DNA from: Pollenia angustigena
Taxonomy: Eukaryota > Arthropoda > Insecta > Diptera > Polleniidae
Assembly (NCBI GenBank): GCA_930367215.1
Contig: OV884057.1
Location: 262,154,339 to 262,218,338, forward strand
Length of the DNA: 64,000 nucleotides
Direction: 5' to 3'
Shown here: piece after piece, positions 46,781-57,226 of the stretch
How positions within the stretch are numbered: the first letter of the stretch is position 1
How the letters are laid out: each line of letters begins with the position of its first letter
Made by a program: the position numbers and the translations under genes
Notes under the pieces: generated by a model
Told to the model about the DNA's origin: nothing
The model's database searches: none
The model's input: the letters and a program-made list of their open reading frames with translations, nothing else

Positions 46781-47877
46781 TCCAATGAAAAATTTCATTA
46801 CAGGAATGACATTTTAAAAATTGTATTAAGCAATTTCATTAACACTACAAAATTGAGTTTCGTAAGTCCACTTTTAGACAGGCAAAGTTTACTTTGCAAA
46901 GTCTTGAGTTTAAGGAAGGGAGGGGAAAAGAGAATAGCGGAGGAGTACGAACTTTGCTGTACTCGCAAATTCCTTTTGTTTTTCGTTCGTAGTTTATTTC
47001 TGAGCAGGGATGATAAAATTGGTAGTACAATGGTACTTTTTTTACTAATATTAGCAGTGCAAAAGTAATAAAGTACTCCAGTGCAAATTTAGTACAATTT
47101 AAAAATTGCAAACGCTTTTTCGCCTTTATGTAAATACTATATCGAATTTAATTCAAACAAATTATTGCTACAGTCTTATGAATCTTGTTGCTATAGTTTA
47201 TAATAAAAAAAATTAAATATGTATAGAAATATGTTACAAAACTAATTTCATACACCAACCGAACTTTCATCTTCCTTAAAAATAATAATTTTATGTTCCT
47301 TACTATACCTGATTGTTGTAATTTTTTAATTAAATATTTTATATATGGGCATTTCCTGGGGTCACTAACGTACGTTCGTACGCTTTTGATTTACAAATAA
47401 TATAGAAAACAAAACTTTTCCAATCATTTTTTTTTTTTTTTTTGCGATTCGATAGCATTTGGGTAGCTCTAAGTTTAGTGCAAAAGATGGATTTAATCGA
47501 GTTAAAATTTTTTATAATGATACATAGTTATAAACATGTGGTCACGAACGTACGCAAAATAGAAGTCAACTTTGGCTGACAGTAATAATCTGCGTAATGG
47601 AACGGAATATTCAAAAGTGATTAATTTATTTTAAGAGTGTATTTACAGTATTTACAAAATAAAATATCTCTCTTGGTTTTTGTTTAATTGGCTTATGTAC
47701 CGGACGCGAACGTATGATTTTTCCATATGTTTTTTTATTATTATCACCATGCATTTTCCCATAAATATCTTCAAATTTCCTTATTAAAAATCTTAATACT
47801 CCTTTTACAATTGATTGTAATGGAGAGATTATGAAGAAAGAATAAGTATATAAAAATGAAGTAGCTTAAATACTTAG

Positions 47878-48489
47878 TGCCAATTCACACGTTGCAAGTC
47901 TTATTGATCAGCTTGCTACCCAGGGGCGAATTTGTCGATTACAGAAGCGATGATGTGATAGACACGAGTAAGATAGTAATGCACACCATCTGAATTACAA
48001 CCAAGTACACTTTTTCGAATGCATTGCCGCATTTGTGGAGTGAACGCCTACCACTTGCACACAAAGTAAGTGGGATGGTGAAGTGTTAATTCAATAAATA
48101 TAAACTCAGTACTGCTTCACACACATTGTAAGCAGGCAGTAGACAGTCTATACACAATCTCGCTTACTTCGTGGGCAAGTGGAAGGCGTCTTGCACACAT
48201 TGTAAGCAGGCAGTAGACAGTCTATACACAATTTCGATTACTTCGTGGGCAAGTAGAAGTAAAAGATGAACGAAATTCATTTTTGTAAGTTCCATACACT
48301 TTGTAAGCTAGAATTCATTGAACACGAAGTGATACAACCTGCATTGAAGAGATGTGATGTGGTATGCAAAGTTCGCCGCTGGGTACCTTATAGGCGAGAG
48401 AGAGTGAGAGAGAAACGTTTATTTTCCTCTCTTCACTCTCGGTATAAAGTAGCAAGCTGATCCATAAGACTTGCAACGTGTGAATTGGG
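47878..48489. mobile_element. Nested element with TIRs of about 40 bp and an ACTTAG duplication
   Basis: From 'ccaattcacacgttgcaag' through 'agcttgctac' the left 40 bp are inverted at the right with about one internal mismatch. ACTTAG lies at 47872-47877 and 48490-48495. The interior has a 75-bp tandem duplication at 48119-48265. The class is unknown. Confidence 0.7.
48119..48265. repeat. 75-bp tandem duplication
   Basis: 'cacacattgtaagcaggcag' through 'cttcgtgggcaagt' occurs twice in succession with a few changes. Confidence 0.75.
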
Positions 48490-48538
48490 ACTTAGAAAAT
48501 ATAAAATGTTCCAGTTTTCAGCGTAATTTCCTCAAGTA

Positions 48539-48746
48539 ACACTCAATTTACATGATGAATTTTATGACGTCCAATTTTAGACGTCATTTTTTGTTTGGTA
48601 GCAAGCGGTGAAGAGAAGAAAGAGGGGTAGAAAAATATACATGATTTCTGTTTTCTCCTCCTCTTTCTTCTCTACACCGCTTGCTACCAAAAAAAAAATG
48701 TCGTCTAAAATTGGACGTCATAAAATTCATCATATAAATTTAGTGT
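48539..48746. repeat. Foldback with arms of about 92 bp
   Basis: The left arm 48539-48633 ('gatgaattttatgacgtcca', 'ggtagcaagcggtg', GA-rich) is inverted at 48655-48746 with few mismatches around a loop of about 20-30 nt. As RNA it would form a hairpin of about 90 bp. It lies inside the GGGCATTTCC element. Confidence 0.8.
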
Positions 48747-49062
48747 AAAATAGCTGAGATATGCTATGAAACCATTCTTTTATAAAAACATAGACTTTTT
48801 TTTATAATAATAAACAATAAAAGACGATGATAATCAACATTTTATTTTTTCATCCTGGTAGACCATTCTGAGGAAATGCCCATATAAGTTTTTTCCTTTA
48901 AGTTTTCTTTTAAATATGACAACATTTGTATATTTATCGATGGTGGAACATATAAAACCAGTAAGCATATCATATGTGTTAAAATTATTAAAAATTCCTT
49001 GCACCATAGATATCTATACACAGCTAGATACTTTTAGTAGAAATTACGGACGGGCATTACTA

Positions 49063-49332
49063 CACAGTAAAAACTTCGCCTACTTTTTTAAAATGAATAG
49101 CTACTTTCACTAATTATTTAGTAGCTTTCTTCTATATAACTACTATAATTACTTCTATAATTACTTATTTGTCAGATGTATGTAGGAAAAAAATAATGAC
49201 TTATATAAAAATGTATTCATTTTGGGACATCCCTTGTAAAATTCATTGGTTCTTTCAGTAGAATTGGAAGTAGTATTTCAACTTTTTCCTGATTACTTAA
49301 CACATTATTTTGCAGGCGAAGTTTTTACTGGG
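49063..49332. mobile_element. TA-flanked MITE (CACAGTAAAAACTTCGCCT termini)
   Basis: The left end CACAGTAAAAACTTCGCCT is inverted at the right with one mismatch (the minus strand reads CCCAGTAAAAACTTCGCCT). TA lies at 49061-49062 and 49333-49334. It has 270 bp of AT-rich interior. Confidence 0.75.
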
Positions 49333-49864
49333 TAGGTAAAACATTTTTTTAGCCTGTTACACTTTCAAATCTAAAAAAACAAGCTTAAGATTCTTCGTCT
49401 AAATTCCTTATTATTTACTTAATTTTTCTCTTTGTTAATTGCCAAAGGTATATTTCAAATATAAATGTATAGCACAAGTGCATTTTAATGTACATTTTTT
49501 GTTATTCAAATAATAAAACTTGTAAAAAGTATTTTTTTGGCATTAAGTACAATTAGGGTAAAAGTTGTAAATTTTTTTTCTGTATAAAGTACATTTAAAA
49601 AAATGCCATTTATCAACCCTGTATCTGAAGTTGGCTGCAACAACGAATAAACAAAAATTTGTCAAATTAAACTTTGTGTGTCTAAACACCAAACAAAGTT
49701 TAAAAGAGAATTACAGAAGACTTTGCAAAGTAAACTTTGCCTGTCTAAAAGGGGACTAACTTTGTTAAAATTTTTCATTGGGTTAATGACAACTTAATTT
49801 CGCTTTTAAAAAAAAATCCAACTAATTGTTCAACATTATTTCAAAAAGTTTTTTAAAATTAAAA

Positions 49865-49945
49865 TGAACTACATATTGGCCCTATGCTCCTTGTAGAAGT
49901 TTAAAGGAACTAATATATATTAATTATTATATTTAAATATTTTAA
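49865..49945 (+). mobile_element. 3'-end fragment of the RTE-like LINE
   Basis: 'ggccctatgctccttgtag' matches the coding end of the LINE at 57.2-59.1 kb (same ALCSL-stop codons), followed by a TA-rich tail as in that copy. It is an extremely 5'-truncated insertion. Confidence 0.55.
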
Positions 49946-50331
49946 GTTAATGCGAAAAGTAAATTTTAGTAACATAATATTTTCAATGACAAATGTCCCT
50001 AAATCCATAAAATTCATATAAAAACCTGACCCCATCATATCTGGGGTCTTCGAAAACGCCATTTCAACATACACATGGACATAGGGATATCGTTAAATCA
50101 ACTTCTTTACTGATAAGCACTCAGAATAACCAAAAATACTTTAAAGGGTATAACATCAATATTGGAGAAATTAAAAACGAAAGGCAAACTAAGACATACC
50201 CTGTTACACCTGTGGTGAAGGGTGCAACAAGATCATAATATTCTCACATTCGTTTTCCTTTAATTGCTAATTTAAATAGACAAAATATACGTTATAGTAC
50301 AAGCCAGTAAAATAAAATGGAAAGAATGCTG

Positions 50332-50365
50332 ACGAAGGCCGTCGCTGGCTGGAAAATGAATCAAA
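50332..50365 (+). ncRNA. Hammerhead-like motif, degenerate
   Basis: CUGACGA, an extra A, a GGCC/GGCU stem, GAAA and an AAUG continuation form a motif related to the one at 35105-35155. Stem I is not convincing. It is probably a remnant of a Penelope-like or similar retroelement. Confidence 0.35.
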
Positions 50366-50660
50366 TACAATTTACTTAAAGGTGAGCTTATGAAAGTAGA
50401 AAATAAACCAGGTAGGAGTATTAAACCAAATAAAATTATTATAACTTAATATTTTGTAATATGAACAAAAAATTAACGAAATAAAATTAACAGCAAATCA
50501 ACACGTTTATTGGAAAAATGACTAAAATAAATAACCATAAATAAATAACCAAATAATCATAAAACTAATAAAAGACTGCCATGAAAACGACGAACTATAG
50601 TGAATTTAGAATTTATATCACTGAACAAATTAAAACTTTCATTAAAATACAAACCTTTTC

Positions 50661-51400
50661 AATCCAAATTTCTTAATATTTTTAATTAGGCTAAAGTTCA
50701 TCAAATTTAATTTTCATTAATATATTCTTATGAAGAAAGGAATTTTAAAACATGAAATTAATTAAAATTTATTGATAATTTTTCATTCCCGACTGAAGCT
50801 GTGCTCGAACCCAGGCGTTTTTTTACGGACAGGTTACCCTTACATGTTTCGATTGCAACCACTCAATCTCCTCAGAGGGCTTGCCGTTTAACACTCGCAG
50901 CCATCGACGACTGCTGACGTCAATAGTCAAACATCAATCCTTAAACCAAATTGTATTTAACCTTTGGTAGATCGAAATTTGCTTTTTGAATGATTATCCA
51001 TTTTAATTTATTTTCACATGTTTTTTCCTTACTTCCGCTTTTTCGTACTTTTGTCAAGTATTCTTCTTGAAGCTCAAAGTACATTATTTGTTTTTGTTTT
51101 TCATTTTTTTGGCTTTCTTTTTTTCCTGTTGACCTTTTTCAGTACAACTTGAAGGACAAATGCAAACATAGAGCTCGTGCCCTAGCTTTAACAATAATCA
51201 GTATTGTGGTTATTTTGTTGAACTATTTATGGTTTTTAATCCAAATTTCTTAATATTTTTAATAATTTAATGAAAATTAAATTTGATGAACTTTAGCCTA
51301 ATTAAAAATATTAAGAAATTTGGATTAAAAACCATAAATAGTTCAACAAAATAACCACAATACTGATTATTGTTAAAGCTAGGACACGAGCTCTATGTTT
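50661..51400. repeat. Inverted duplication with a 100-bp near-perfect palindrome
   Basis: 51164-51263 is inverted at 51301-51400 with one mismatch seen. The spacer plus the start of the right arm (51265-51325) is also the inverse of 50661-50720. The right half is thus a joined inverted copy of two separate left segments that share about 28 bp ('aatccaaatttcttaatatt...'). Confidence 0.8.
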
Positions 51401-52824
51401 CATTTTTTTCAATTTGTGTTGGTTAATATACCCGTGAAGTGCAGGGAAACCGAAATAAAAAAAATTATGGAAACTCGTGTCAGATACTACAACATACAAT
51501 TTGAAAAACACAATGTCCTAAAGATTACAGATAGACCTAATGAAATAAATTGTTTGTAAGAGCGTGATGCTATTTTTGCATGAACCTTGACATACATTTT
51601 ACTGATATAGACGCTGTTTATAAAATTCTACAACCGTGCATTTTAACTATATTTATTTATAATATTTTATCTATTTTATGAATTAACTTTTTGATCTCAT
51701 GTCTTGTGTACATCAATTTTTGTTGGTTTTTAATATTGTTTTACGAATTAAATTGTTATATTTATGTTATCTTTTCATCTTGTATCTAGAGCAAAATAAC
51801 ACGGAAATTACTTATAAAAGCGTAAGGCAATAATAATTCAAGTTCTTCTTTCAATCTTGACTTCATTTTTGTAGTATATAAGCATTTCTTTTTCTTACTT
51901 TGTAAACAAGTTCCCTTACGCTTTTTTATAAAAGTTTTTTCATTAATCATAAACAAAATTTACTTTATATTATTTATATGGAGCGGGATTCCGGGAAATT
52001 TATAAAAATTTCCCGCTTTCCCGGGAATCGAAAAACTCTGCTTTTAATAGAGAAACATGTTTTATGAAAATTGTCCAAAATTATAAGCGAAACATTAAAG
52101 AACGCGAATTTTAACAGTTAAAGTCTCATAAACTGTAATAGATAAATGAAAACAAACGATCTGAGAGATTTCTTATACAGTAAAGTCCGATTTGCGTCGT
52201 TCATTTTTGCGTTGTTTCAATTTGCGCCTCTTTTTGAAATGTTGTGCAAGCCGCTTTGCATCCTTTTAAATCCTTTTTGGTTTGTTTTAAAATGTCATAA
52301 AATGTTACAAGCAAATCTATGCCAAAGCAAATATCAACGCTCAAAAGAAATCTTTAGCAATTCAGCAAACCTTAAACAATTTTGTCGGTACGAAAACTTA
52401 ATGAAATGGATACAAGTGTGTTTTATTTAAATTCATCAGATGAAAATAGCTTAACTAAGTTTTTAATAAGAATTTCTGTTTTTTTTTTTTAATGTTGATA
52501 TAAATGTTATGTTATTATGCAAATTTGTTATAGTTTTATTTCTTTGTAATAATTAAAGACTTTTGTAAAAAAAATAGATATAAAAGAAAATATCCATATA
52601 ACTTTTTTATATTACAAACACAATTTTTTTTCTAATATTTGCATTAATATCAGGGTATTGTCGTTGAAAAAGTGCGTATGGGTTTATTTTTAAATCGCAG
52701 AATAAAGCGTTTTAAAATGTAGTTTCAGACTCCTACGTAAATGAGTACTATATTGATGTTGTTGTCGGAAATCAATCATGTCCTTAAAATATCTTCCATA
52801 ATAATTTTTTAGTATGTTATACAA
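51401..52824. other. Non-coding AT-rich sequence
   Basis: No gene is recognised; open frames here are short and without motifs. Confidence 0.45.
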
Positions 52825-53275
52825 CTTTTTTTTATTTGTTTCAATTCAGGTACTTTAATTAGAAAAGAAACATTTGTTCTTCTTAGTACGTATTTTAAAT
52901 TTTAAGAATTTTGAGATACGCTGCCATTGTTCCAGGCTGTTATGTATAAAGTTTTTTTTTTAAATTAAGTACGAGTATTATGTATAATTTGCAATTTCTT
53001 TTAGCATTAATATATATTTAAAGTAAAAGCCATAGTATTATAAGTACCAGGTATGTTCATTAGGGTTGTTTTAATTATTTGCCCATGTTATTTTAAAATA
53101 ATTTATTTGATTTTTGACGCTTGTTTTAATTTTTTGCATATTTTCTTTTGTTTGACGTTGTTATTAATTGAGAACAAAATTTCTAAAGACTATACCTTGT
53201 ACTTTATGGTCGGTTTTCGGTTGCGGTTTTTAACCGCGGTTTCGATTTCGCTTAAAACCGAACAGTAATCCTTTG
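52825..53275. mobile_element. Truncated copy of the hAT family seen at 25559-26349
   Basis: 'tttatttgtttcaattcagg', 'agtacgtattttaaatttta', 'gctgttatgtataaagtttt' and the terminal 'cggttttcggttgcgg' and 'aaccgaacagtaatcc' match that element in order. The left end and part of the middle are missing, and a stretch of unrelated sequence occurs at about 53045-53195. Confidence 0.6.
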
Positions 53276-53378
53276 TTATATATAACCTTCCAAAAATTAA
53301 AAAAAAACAATCTAACCATAAAACCAAAGCGCTTGTGAGAAGCAAATTACTTACCATGCAAAAAAGAGAAAATGAATA

Positions 53379-53989
53379 CAGTAGAATCTCATAAATTCGA
53401 ACCGTCACAAATTCGACCGCCCAGAAATTAGAAACGGCCATTTTAATGTATTGGACGCTCTAAAATTAGAACCTGTGGTTTTTTTAACTACTGGAAGTGT
53501 TTTTTTTTTTTTTTTTTTTTGTTTTTATTTCTACTAACAAAATTTTTTATGATTTTGAACTTAATTGGAACAGGATGTTCTAACTTCTGGATTTTTTATA
53601 TTTTTTTTTTTTTTTTTTTTTTTTTGTATTTTCACTACAAAATTTTTTTCGCTCATTAAAGTAAAAGTAAAACGGGGAATCACCGAATTTTCGTGGTGTG
53701 TACAATTCGGTAGAATGCGTATGAAATTTAATATGCTTGTGCAAATTTGGGTCAATTGATAACTGAAGGTCAATTAAAAATCTTTTTAAAAGTTTTTCTA
53801 AAAATTTAATATGTTCAATTAATTAAATGTTATTAAATAAAAACTGTTTTGAGTTAAAATAAAGCTTGCACAACTATTCATTATCAATCACTATTTCATT
53901 ATAATTTTATCATTTTCTGTAAAAAAAAATGTCCAGAAATTCGAACTGCCCGGTGCACAAATTTGCACCTAATTTGTGAGATTCTACTG
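53379..53989. mobile_element. Pogo/Tigger-type MITE (611 bp)
   Basis: The left end CAGTAGAATCTCATAAATT is inverted at the right as AATTTGTGAGATTCTACTG. TA lies at 53377-53378 and 53990-53991. The CAGTAGAA-CTC terminus with 'ttcgaa' words just inside and a TA target is the pogo-branch Tc1/mariner pattern. Long T runs fill the interior. No transposase is visible. Confidence 0.75.
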
Positions 53990-54091
53990 TAAAAAAATTT
54001 GTAAACTTGTCAAAACTACATTTTCATTTAAAAAACACTTTTGTAAATCATTGCGTTGTAAATAATTATTTTATTCATTAAAAAACTCACA

Positions 54092-54352
54092 ATGTGCGAC
54101 AGACGGCGGGGGTTCTGCTTACCGGGAAATGTTATTTTGGTCAAAAAAAAGTCATACGTGTCCCAGCTTTTCACTGGGTCGGGTCTAGGAACCAAGATAT
54201 ATCGGTTTGAGTTTGGTAAGTATAGTATGGGGAAACGTGTGGCTTTAAAGGCACAGAAATCACTTAATTTTCAGAACAGGCCTCATAAGAAGTTTTTATA
54301 TAATTGCTGTAATGTAACGCAAATAAAAACGAAGAAAGCTACTAAATATTGA
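54092..54352 (+). CDS. Small ORF of unknown function, uncertain
   Basis: This is an 86-codon frame with more balanced composition than its surroundings (MCDRRRGFCLPGNVILVKKK at the start, QNRPHKKFLYNC near the end). A strong donor-like G/GTAAGTAT at 54216 lies inside, so it could be the first exon of something rather than a single-exon gene. I recognise no family; chance cannot be excluded. Confidence 0.2.
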   Translation: MCDRRRGFCLPGNVILVKKKSYVSQLFTGSGLGTKIYRFEFGKYSMGKRVALKAQKSLNFQNRPHKKFLYNCCNVTQIKTKKATKY

Positions 54353-54359
54353 GTGAACG

Positions 54360-56222
54360 GAGCTATTAATTTTGAAAAAGTTACCGAAGTTTTGTTTGGG
54401 GTGGTTATTCAATTTAACTACGTTACATTATTTTTTAGGAAAGAGGCTCTATATATCGTTTGCTAAAATGCAAAAATGCGTAACTAACAATAATTTTACA
54501 GGAAGAGTAAAACTCAATTTTGAATTTTTGGTTAGTTACGCCTTTTTGTATTTTATCCAACGATATGTTTTAGCCTATCGAATCGATGAATAATAAAATA
54601 GAAATTTTTATAAAATAATTTAAATATGGGCGCGTGGTCTTTGTGGACATGTTTTTGTTTTGAAGCATAAAGTTCTTTTTAAAAAACCCTGTACATATAT
54701 GGTTAATATGTTAGGCTACATTTTTAACACACATAATGCTAATTTACTTCCTTTCAGTAACGTTTTGGTTTATTTCCTTTATAATAAACCGTTTCGAGTT
54801 CGTTGATCGCAATTCAAATAAAACTAAATAAACACAACACTTTAATGTATAACACTTATTTATTAAGAACTTAGTCACTTAAATAACCCCAATTTACAGC
54901 ATTTATTCACAACTTACTCTTGTGATCAAAAAGAATAATCTTTATACTGTAATTCGGCCGTCTAGAACATTCGAAATATTTTTCGAAGGTTCGAGGCTTT
55001 ACTATTAACGATCAATACATCAGCTATTTCATGAATTTTAAGGTCTAAAGCACCATCAATGGTTACATAGTCGCATCACTTATACTAGAGCATACTGCAC
55101 ATTGGGGTTGCAGTATAATGATGTATAGCAATTTTTCAATAACAATGTAAACTAATAAAATTACTTATAGTAGTAGTAGTATTTATTTTCAGCAATATAT
55201 ATAAAATAATTACAAAATAAAATAAAAGTTAAAAATAAACATATGCGACTCTGACTATCGTCGTCAGCCGCTTATAATATAAAAATTTAACCAGAAATTT
55301 AGCATATCGCGTAAATCAAAACATGAGATACAAACAAAATTTCATTTTGGGGCCCTAAAGCCGTGTTAAATCAAGAACATAGAACTGTATATATTTTAGT
55401 TTTAAAAAATTAAAGGATATTTCTTTATAACGATATGTATAAAGCTTTGTTGTTTTATCTTTATAAAATAATTGAATTAAAAAAGAATAAAAAAAATAAT
55501 TGAAACATACATATGTATCGGCAATTCCAAAGTGTTGAACGTGACAGTCGTACGCATCAAAAATGCAATAACATTTTAAGCAAAAAATATTTTTACGTTT
55601 TCTTAACCCTTAAATTATAGCACTTAGAAAGCACTGTTATCTATGCTAAAGTTTATGGAGGGCGCGAGTCTAGGTCAAAGGTAATAGCAAAAGAAGTAGC
55701 GGTTCGAACGTGAAAAAAACAGAAGTAGTTTTTTTGGCCATGTATAAAAAGGCGTTATTCAGCGAAACCTGGCACAATTTTTTAGTTAAACTACTTTCAG
55801 AATTTTACTTAGCAATGTTACATTAAAATGTCTTGGTTTGATTCCAACATCTTCTGTATTTCCTTTTTTTTTAAGCCAAAATCTGGGACGATACGTGACA
55901 TTTCGAACGTGAAATTTTTTCCGTAATAATTTAACTGAATAATCCGAATAACATATTTATCTCTGAACTCTTCCTTAGATTACAGACCATGTAAGAAAAT
56001 TTTTTGGAATTATTTTTATCAAATATCACCTCTTTAAGGAAAGATAAATATTAAAGAAAACACTCTCACATATAAGAAATTACATTTGCACAACTTTGCA
56101 GTCTGCGTGTTCATCTAAGTGAACAAATTAATGAGTAAATTTATAAAATTAGTTAAATCTAAATATTTCTCTATAACAATATCGTAAAATAATCAGCTTT
56201 TGATAACTTTTAAATTTTCGGT
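54360..56222. other. Non-coding AT-rich sequence
   Basis: 54750-55100 has an LTR-like texture ('tttattaagaacttag', 'ctagaacattcgaa') but no paired LTR or internal region was found. Nothing is called. Confidence 0.4.
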
Positions 56223-56253
56223 CACGGTGGACCTTTTGACGGAAATGCCCATA
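56223..56253. mobile_element. Orphan end of a GGGCATTTCC-type element
   Basis: 'ggtggaccttttgacggaaa' followed by TGCCC matches the right end at 48857-48881. No left partner is seen. Confidence 0.35.
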
Positions 56254-56348
56254 TGTAGTTGAATATATAAAATAGAAAATATAAGAAAAAGATGAAAGTT
56301 GTAAAATAGTCAAAAACAAACTAAACCAAGACAAATTGAATTAAAAAC

Positions 56349-56655
56349 CAGTAAAATTTTACTGGTAACTGAAATAATGGCAATATTCAGTAAATTTTTA
56401 CTGATTACTAAAAAAATCAGTATTCACTTTTTAAAAGAATTGTAATAAAAAAAAGTAATATTGAAAGCATTGTCAATTAATTTGTAGACTTTTTCAGGTA
56501 AAATATATTTGTTTGCATATGTTTCAGAAAAGGGAAATTAGCTTAGTACTGCATTATTTCAGTAACTTGTAAAAGTTTGCTGAATACTGTAATTTTCTTA
56601 GTAAACAGTAAAAATTTACTGGTAGCTGAAAAAATTGCCATAATTTTTTGAGCGT
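56349..56655. repeat. Repeat block with CAGTAAAATTTACTG-type palindromic words
   Basis: 'ttttactggtaactgaaata' near 56357 and 'aatttactggtagctgaaaa' near 56613 are direct repeats. Self-complementary CAGTAAATTTTTACTG words recur between them. It is probably a small element. Confidence 0.4.
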
Positions 56656-57226
56656 GTTCTATTAAAACGCGTAAAAAAAGCGCGTATTTCAAAAAAAGGT
56701 TACTATTATTGGTCCGTGTTATATCTAAATCGCGTAAATCAAGTACCGCGTAAATCAAGGGATACCTGTACAACTACACTCAAAAAAAAAATCAATCCAT
56801 CCGTACTCAAATCAATCCGAAGCGGTATTAATAGTACGGTGAGTACGGATTTTCTTGAATCAAGTACAGAAAGATTGATTCAAGTCATTCAATCGCAAAA
56901 TGCTTAAGTTTTCCATATTCAAACGCGAATTTGTACTATAAATAATCCGAAAATTAGATTGATTTAATAAATCATAATACCGTGTTCAGATATGCACCTT
57001 AATTGAGTTTAACGCAATAAATGCCATTATTGAGCTCAATTATCCATACAAAATTGCAATTTAGTTATTGCTCAATTAGTACGAAATTGTTATAAATATT
57101 GAGTAAAATTAAAATGCGACAGAGTAACAAGTGTGTTTATTACGCAAAACACAACTAACTAAACAGTGTTTTGACATTTGGCAATTGAAATTATAACAAA
57201 AAAAAGGCCCATCCATTTGGTCTGCG

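Larger units (their letters stand above)
47347..48881. mobile_element. Nested element with GGGCATTTCC termini
   Basis: GGGCATTTCCT at 47347 is inverted at 48871-48881 (AGGAAATGCCC), flanked by ATAT on both sides. The interior has repeated 'gtcacgaacgtacg'-type words, a complete nested element (47878-48489) and a foldback (48539-48746). A related right end occurs alone at 56223-56253. Confidence 0.55.
46781..49782. mobile_element. TTAA-flanked TIR element (about 3 kb), piggyBac-like, with nested elements
   Basis: YCCAATGAAAAATTT starts at 46781 and its inverse AAATTTTTCATTGG ends at 49782. TTAA lies outside both ends (46777-46780 and 49783-49786). A second, longer inverted match (46866-46901 with 49722-49757) contains 'ttttagacaggcaaagttta' and may mark the terminus of a distinct nested element. 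Elements at 47347-48881 and 49063-49332 lie inside. No transposase is visible; the piggyBac assignment rests on the TTAA alone. Confidence 0.5.

Noticed and set aside
50795..50900. tRNA-like sequence on the minus strand (GGGTTCGAGCAC)
   Set aside because: Only a B-box-like word is present; no A box at proper spacing and no cloverleaf.
54750..55100. Solo LTR
   Set aside because: LTR-like texture, but no TG...CA ends with duplication and no second copy.
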